From Selenomonadales bacterium UBA7018 (GTDB taxonomy: Bacteria; Bacillota; Negativicutes; Selenomonadales; Selenomonadaceae), in assembly GCA_002448305.1 (NCBI GenBank), contig DJWY01000017.1, positions 1 to 54,953 on the forward strand: 54,953 nt of DNA, read 5' to 3'. Numbering within the stretch: the stretch's first letter is position 1; every line of letters starts with the position of its first letter. Positions 51,175 to 54,953 of the stretch are shown here, piece by piece. The notes beneath the pieces were generated by a model. It ran no database searches and was not told where the DNA came from. It saw only the letters and a list, made by a program, of their open reading frames with translations. Both the position numbers and the translations under genes were made by a program.

Positions 51175-53265
51175 ATGGAGCAAAGGACACGCGAAATATT
51201 AAAACTACTTCTGCGCGAAAAAATTTTCATAACAACAAGCGACATTGCAACGAAACTTGCTGTCAGCTCCAAAACCATTTCGCGGCAACTGCCCAAAGTC
51301 GAAGAAGTTCTAAACGCTGTCGGCTTGCAACTGGAAAAAAAAGCGGGCGCGGGAATTTTAGTCGCGGGCAGCGAAGTCAAACGCTATGCCCTTTCTAAGC
51401 AACTAGAATCCGGCGAGAAAAGGGAATACACGCCGACCGAACGCCGCTCAATTATTATCAGCAAACTTTTGGCGAGCCGCGAGCCTGTAAAATTATTCGC
51501 GCTATCTAGTGCGGTGCACGTGACCGATTCAACGATAAGCAACGACCTTGATAAATTGGAACCGCAATTTCGCGAACTGGGCTTGAAACTTTTGCGCAAA
51601 CCAGGATTAGGCGTAAGTCTTTTAGGCGACGAACGCGACTTGAGACGGGCAATCGTCCGCTATATTTATGCCCACGTCGGCGAAGAAAATTTGCTAAATC
51701 TAATGCGCGATAATCTCCCCGAAAATGATGAGTCAGTCGCGCAGGTCTCGAAATTTTTATTGGAACTAATCGACGCGGGCGAGTGGCGACGCTTAGAACA
51801 AATGATTCGCGGAATAGAAAACGATTTGGGCTACAAACTTTCCGACAACGCCTTTATCGGGCTGGCGATTCATTTATCGTTGACAATGCGGCGCATAAAA
51901 AATCATGAAGCCGTTACACTCGATGAAGAAAATTTTCTACGCCTGCGCGGAAGTCGGGAATTTTCAGCGGCAGAAAAGTTAGCGGAAAAATTATCGGCGG
52001 CATTTTCAATCGACGTTCCGAACAGTGAAATTTGTTATATTGCAATGCACATTCTCGGCGCGAGAAGCCGCTACAGTTCAGCGAGTTTGGGCGCAATTTC
52101 CATGATGGATAATTATCGGATTGTGAAATTGGCGCGAAAGATTATGAAGAACGCCGCCAAAATCACGGGGCGCGACATTGATAAAAATCAAAGCCTGCTG
52201 GCGGGCTTAGTCAATCACCTTGCGCCGACGATTAGCCGCCTCAAAATGAATATGGATATTCGCAATCCGCTACTCAATGAAATTCAAGAGCATTACCCCG
52301 AACTTATGAGCTTAACTAGAAAATGCGTCGGCGAACTCGAAATGGAAGTCGAAAAGAAATTGCCTGACGCCGAAATTGCTTATATCGCAATGCATTTGGG
52401 CGCAGCACTGTCCGACAGCGAAAAATTTCTACATGCCGTGCACAGAGTGGTTGTAGCTTGTCCAGCGGGTATGGGAACTTCGCGACTTTTGGCAAGCCGA
52501 TTGCGCAGAACTTTTCCGACGCTCCAAATTGTCGACGAAGTGACGACGCTAGGAATAACGCCCGAATATATCGCGGCAAAAGATTTCGACTTCATAATTT
52601 CAACTGTGCCAATTCCCTGCGCAGAAAAAGTAGTTTTAGTAGTGAGCGCGGCTTTAATCGACGATGATAAGAAAAAAATCGAGGCGGAACTTTCACGGCA
52701 GAATAAACAATTCTTAGGCAGTGCAGAAGAATTAGAACCGCACCCGCCATTTATCGAAGGGCTTGCCAAAATGAATTCTTACGGGCGAGCGATTCAAGAA
52801 CTCATGACGAATTATTTTTTTGTTCGCGAAAAAATTTCCAATATCAATGACGCTTGCGAACTGGCAGGGCGATTGGCGAGCAATGACGCTAAAAGCCGTG
52901 CAGAAATTTCAAGGGAATTGCTCCTGCGCGAAGATAAAGGCTCAACTTTAATTGTCGGGCGGCATATGATTTTATTGCACTGCAAAAGCGCGGCAATCAA
53001 AGAATCGGCGTTTGGGATTTTGCAACTGGGCGACGGATTCAAATATCCAGATGACGGAGAAATTGTCCGAACGGCGATTGTCCTGCTTGCGCCGCAAGAT
53101 GCTGACGAATTCACACTAGAAACAATCGGTCATATCGCGTCGGTATTGCTTGACCGTTGGGGCTTTATCGAAATTCTTCACGAAGGCGACGGCGCAGAGA
53201 TTCAACAGGAAATGCTTAAAATTTTCGAGACCTTTTATAAAACTAAATACAAAGAGCTTATATAA
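51175..53265 (+). CDS. PRD-domain PTS-controlled transcriptional regulator (BglG/MtlR type)
   Basis: A 696-residue modular regulator: N-terminal HTH (about 1-65, TTSDIATKLAVSSKTISRQL), a second HTH (about 85-140, VHVTDSTISNDLDKLEP), PRD1 (about 185-290, with LAIHLSLTMRRI), PRD2 (about 295-400, IAYIAMHLGAAL), an EIIB-like domain (about 410-500, VVVACPAGMGTSRLLASRL) and an EIIA-like domain (about 540-690, GRHMILLHCKSAAIKESAF). Phosphorylation by HPr and EII proteins sets its activity. It follows hypE by 12 nt, although its target sugar genes are not adjacent. It could control the distant EIICB gene or genes outside. Confidence 0.88.
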   Translation: MEQRTREILKLLLREKIFITTSDIATKLAVSSKTISRQLPKVEEVLNAVGLQLEKKAGAGILVAGSEVKRYALSKQLESGEKREYTPTERRSIIISKLLASREPVKLFALSSAVHVTDSTISNDLDKLEPQFRELGLKLLRKPGLGVSLLGDERDLRRAIVRYIYAHVGEENLLNLMRDNLPENDESVAQVSKFLLELIDAGEWRRLEQMIRGIENDLGYKLSDNAFIGLAIHLSLTMRRIKNHEAVTLDEENFLRLRGSREFSAAEKLAEKLSAAFSIDVPNSEICYIAMHILGARSRYSSASLGAISMMDNYRIVKLARKIMKNAAKITGRDIDKNQSLLAGLVNHLAPTISRLKMNMDIRNPLLNEIQEHYPELMSLTRKCVGELEMEVEKKLPDAEIAYIAMHLGAALSDSEKFLHAVHRVVVACPAGMGTSRLLASRLRRTFPTLQIVDEVTTLGITPEYIAAKDFDFIISTVPIPCAEKVVLVVSAALIDDDKKKIEAELSRQNKQFLGSAEELEPHPPFIEGLAKMNSYGRAIQELMTNYFFVREKISNINDACELAGRLASNDAKSRAEISRELLLREDKGSTLIVGRHMILLHCKSAAIKESAFGILQLGDGFKYPDDGEIVRTAIVLLAPQDADEFTLETIGHIASVLLDRWGFIEILHEGDGAEIQQEMLKIFETFYKTKYKELI

Positions 53266-53271
53266 ATTTCG

Positions 53272-53300
53272 TTTACAAATATTGCGACTGGTGATAAAAT
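53272..53300 (+). promoter_or_regulatory. Promoter of the rubrerythrin fusion gene
   Basis: TTTACA (53272-53277), a 17-bp spacer, TAAAAT (53295-53300), 31 bp before the ATG. Confidence 0.75.
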
Positions 53301-53331
53301 CTATACAAATATTTTAGGAGAGGTGATTTTA

Positions 53332-54504
53332 ATGGACAGCAAAGTTTTGTTCAATGTTCAATACGGTTTATTCGTCCTTAGCGCACGCGACGGCGACAAG
53401 GATAACGCTTGCATTATCAACACCGTGACGCAGGTAACCGCCGCTCCTGTCTCCAAAGACAGAATTTCTATCGCTGTGAATAAATCCAATTTCACGCACG
53501 ACATCATTGCTAAGACGAAAAAATTCACCGTGTCGATTATCTCCGAAGCGGCGACTTTCGATTTGTTTAAGCATTTCGGTTTCCAGAGCGGCAAAAACGT
53601 CGACAAGTTTGCCGACTTCGACAAAGTTCAGCGCACCGCCAACGGCACTCTTGCCATAACAGAGGGCACCAACTCTTATATCAGCGCGAACGTCATTCAG
53701 CAGGTCGAACTCGATACACATTCGATTTTCATTGCCGAAGTTGTCGACATGGAAAAATTCAACAGCATACCTTCGACGACTTACAATTTCTATCAGGCGC
53801 ACATTAAGCCGAAACCCGCCGTTAAAGCTTCCGCCGGTAAAACAAAATGGGTTTGCAGAATATGCGGTTACGTTCACGAGGGCGAAGAGCCGCCCGCTAC
53901 TTGTCCGCTTTGCAAGCACCCTTCAACCGATTTTGAAAAGGTCGTAGAAGCTCCCGAAGTTCCGAAGAAAAATCCTTATGCCGGCACCAAGACCGAAAAA
54001 AATCTTTTGGAAGCGTTCGCGGGCGAATCTCAAGCGCGCAACAAATATACTTATTTTGCTAGCGTCGCCAAGAAAAATGGTTACGAGCAAATTGCCGCGC
54101 TTTTCCTCAAGACCGCCGAGAACGAAAAGGAACATGCTAAGCTTTGGTTCAAAGCGTTGGGCGAATTGGGCACTTTGGAAGAAAATCTCCTGCACGCCGC
54201 CGAAGGCGAAAACTCCGAGTGGACGGATATGTATCCGCGTATGGCTCGCGAAGCCGAAGAAGAAGGCTTCCACGAACTCGCCGAACAATTTCGCGGCGTA
54301 GCGGCTATCGAGAAACACCACGAGGAACGCTACCGCAAACTTTTGAAGAATGTCGAAATGCAGGAAGTCTTCAAGAAAGCGGGCGTTCAAGTCTGGGAGT
54401 GCAGAAATTGCGGTCATATCGTCGTTGGCACGAGTGCGCCCGAACTTTGCCCCGTCTGCAATCACCCTCAAAGCTTTTTTGAAATCAACGCAGAAAATTA
54501 TTGA
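53332..54504 (+). CDS. Flavin reductase-rubredoxin-rubrerythrin-rubredoxin fusion protein
   Basis: A 390-residue redox protein. Residues 1 to about 155 are an FMN-binding flavin reductase domain (VLFNVQYGLFVLSARDGDKD...). Residues 171-200 are a rubredoxin (WVCRICGY...CPLCKHP). Residues 223-345 are a rubrerythrin di-iron domain (NLLEAFAGESQARNKYTYFA, ENEKEHAKLW, EEEGFHELAEQF, IEKHHEERY). Residues 354-385 are a second rubredoxin (WECRNCGH...CPVCNHP). It fuses the Hrb-type NADH:rubredoxin unit to rubrerythrin, so NAD(P)H electrons could reach peroxide within one chain. A cytoplasmic peroxide-defence role in an anaerobe is expected. ATG 53332 is preferred to GTG 53323 by ribosome-site spacing. 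Confidence 0.92.
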   Translation: MDSKVLFNVQYGLFVLSARDGDKDNACIINTVTQVTAAPVSKDRISIAVNKSNFTHDIIAKTKKFTVSIISEAATFDLFKHFGFQSGKNVDKFADFDKVQRTANGTLAITEGTNSYISANVIQQVELDTHSIFIAEVVDMEKFNSIPSTTYNFYQAHIKPKPAVKASAGKTKWVCRICGYVHEGEEPPATCPLCKHPSTDFEKVVEAPEVPKKNPYAGTKTEKNLLEAFAGESQARNKYTYFASVAKKNGYEQIAALFLKTAENEKEHAKLWFKALGELGTLEENLLHAAEGENSEWTDMYPRMAREAEEEGFHELAEQFRGVAAIEKHHEERYRKLLKNVEMQEVFKKAGVQVWECRNCGHIVVGTSAPELCPVCNHPQSFFEINAENY

Positions 54505-54527
54505 GCTTAAACTTATAAAAAAATTTA

Positions 54528-54558
54528 GCGACGAGCTTTTAAGCCCGCCGCTTTTTTT
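54528..54558 (+). terminator. Hairpin of the GCGACGA...CCGCCGC family, copy 3
   Basis: GCGACGA, inner stem GCTT/AAGC, CCGCCGC, then TTTTTTT. It ends the rubrerythrin fusion gene, facing a convergent gene. Confidence 0.8.
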
Positions 54559-54572
54559 GCGTTAAAGAAATG

Positions 54573-54953
54573 TTATTGAACGTCGATATTCGTCGTAATT
54601 TGTCCATCTGTCACGGTGAACAGGATAAAGTTAGATAATGCGCTATCATCAGTCGGCGTCATGAACTCGAAAGCATAACCGTAGCTGCCGTCGCCTAAAG
54701 GTTCGTCCTTAACTTCGGGATTTTCGCCGATTGTGAAAGTGTCAACCTCAACTTGCGTGAATTCTTCATCTTCGCCCGAAATCGTCATGCCGTAATGAAT
54801 TGTCGTAATTTCATCGCCTGCGCGGAGTTTAGTAAGTTCGCGGTCGCTCATGCCGTGATTATCAATGCCCTTTCTCGCGCCGAGAATATAATATTTTTCG
54901 TCCTCGTAAACGTAAGCGACAAGCAAGTTGCATTCGACGCCGTTAAGCTTAAT
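54573..54953 (-). CDS. C-terminal part of an unidentified, probably secreted protein (runs off the right edge)
   Basis: The frame is open to the window edge (IKLNGVECNLLVAYVYEDEK...) and ends TVTDGQITTNIDVQ. The visible ~126 residues are beta-rich: YYILGARKGIDNHGMSDREL, GDEITTIHYGM, YGYAFEFMTPTDD. This recalls the C-terminal beta domain found after clostripain/caspase-like peptidase domains in secreted proteins, but the catalytic part is not in view, so this is only a suggestion. It is convergent with the rubrerythrin fusion gene. Confidence 0.6.
   Translation of the reverse strand: MKLNGVECNLLVAYVYEDEKYYILGARKGIDNHGMSDRELTKLRAGDEITTIHYGMTISGEDEEFTQVEVDTFTIGENPEVKDEPLGDGSYGYAFEFMTPTDDSALSNFILFTVTDGQITTNIDVQ

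Overview
The window looks like chromosome from a Gram-negative-enveloped Firmicute, probably Negativicutes/Selenomonadales. This is an inference. Starts are ATG, GTG or TTG behind strong purine-rich Shine-Dalgarno sites, and promoters are sigma70-like with 17-bp spacers. Housekeeping genes mix Firmicute-type phage, PRD and rubrerythrin genes with motAB, arginine, Hyp and large RTX-type surface/secreted proteins.

Bases 1-8816 are a decayed prophage. The lytic arm on the minus strand holds a small Cro-like regulator, terminase remnants, a tail-hub gene, a DUF2577-like gene, a YvrJ-type holin-like gene and a GH25 endolysin that runs off the left edge. It is broken by an IS3-type element, by an HNH endonuclease fused into terL, and by a frameshift. 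The plus-strand immunity arm holds a CI-like repressor, an HsdR_N-type gene with an internal deletion, a membrane-anchored protein, a dinD gene split by an IS200/IS605 remnant, and a tyrosine integrase. The prophage abuts rpe.

Bases 8884-31024 are mostly housekeeping: rpe-hisJ, a PTS EIICB permease, a purine permease with adenine deaminase, a lone branched-chain amino-acid binding lipoprotein, motA-motB-acpS followed by nnr, an orphan sucD, lysC with a GT17 glycosyltransferase, an SSF symporter, an amidohydrolase and a truncated FtsZ paralogue. Between adenine deaminase and the binding protein lies what I read as a convergent type I toxin-antitoxin locus (15614-15923). It has two promoters, a 26-residue hydrophobic peptide whose Shine-Dalgarno is buried in a UUCG hairpin, a small RNA, a shared terminator and two pairs of direct repeats.

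Bases 31010-43535 hold three giant RTX/haemolysin-repeat genes (1284, 1030 and 1628 aa) and the relic of a fourth, all on the minus strand and with no secretion genes nearby. The 1030-aa protein starts with a protease-like domain whose zinc motif is destroyed. A dispersed palindromic repeat sits between these genes and again in the aspS leader.

Bases 43659-54953 carry a BrnT-type toxin-antitoxin pair overlapping argH, argGH, aspS divergent from argG with back-to-back -35 elements, hypCDE, a PRD-type PTS-controlled regulator, a flavin reductase-rubredoxin-rubrerythrin-rubredoxin fusion, and the C-terminal part of an unidentified protein at the right edge. I recognised no rRNA, tRNA or CRISPR array.
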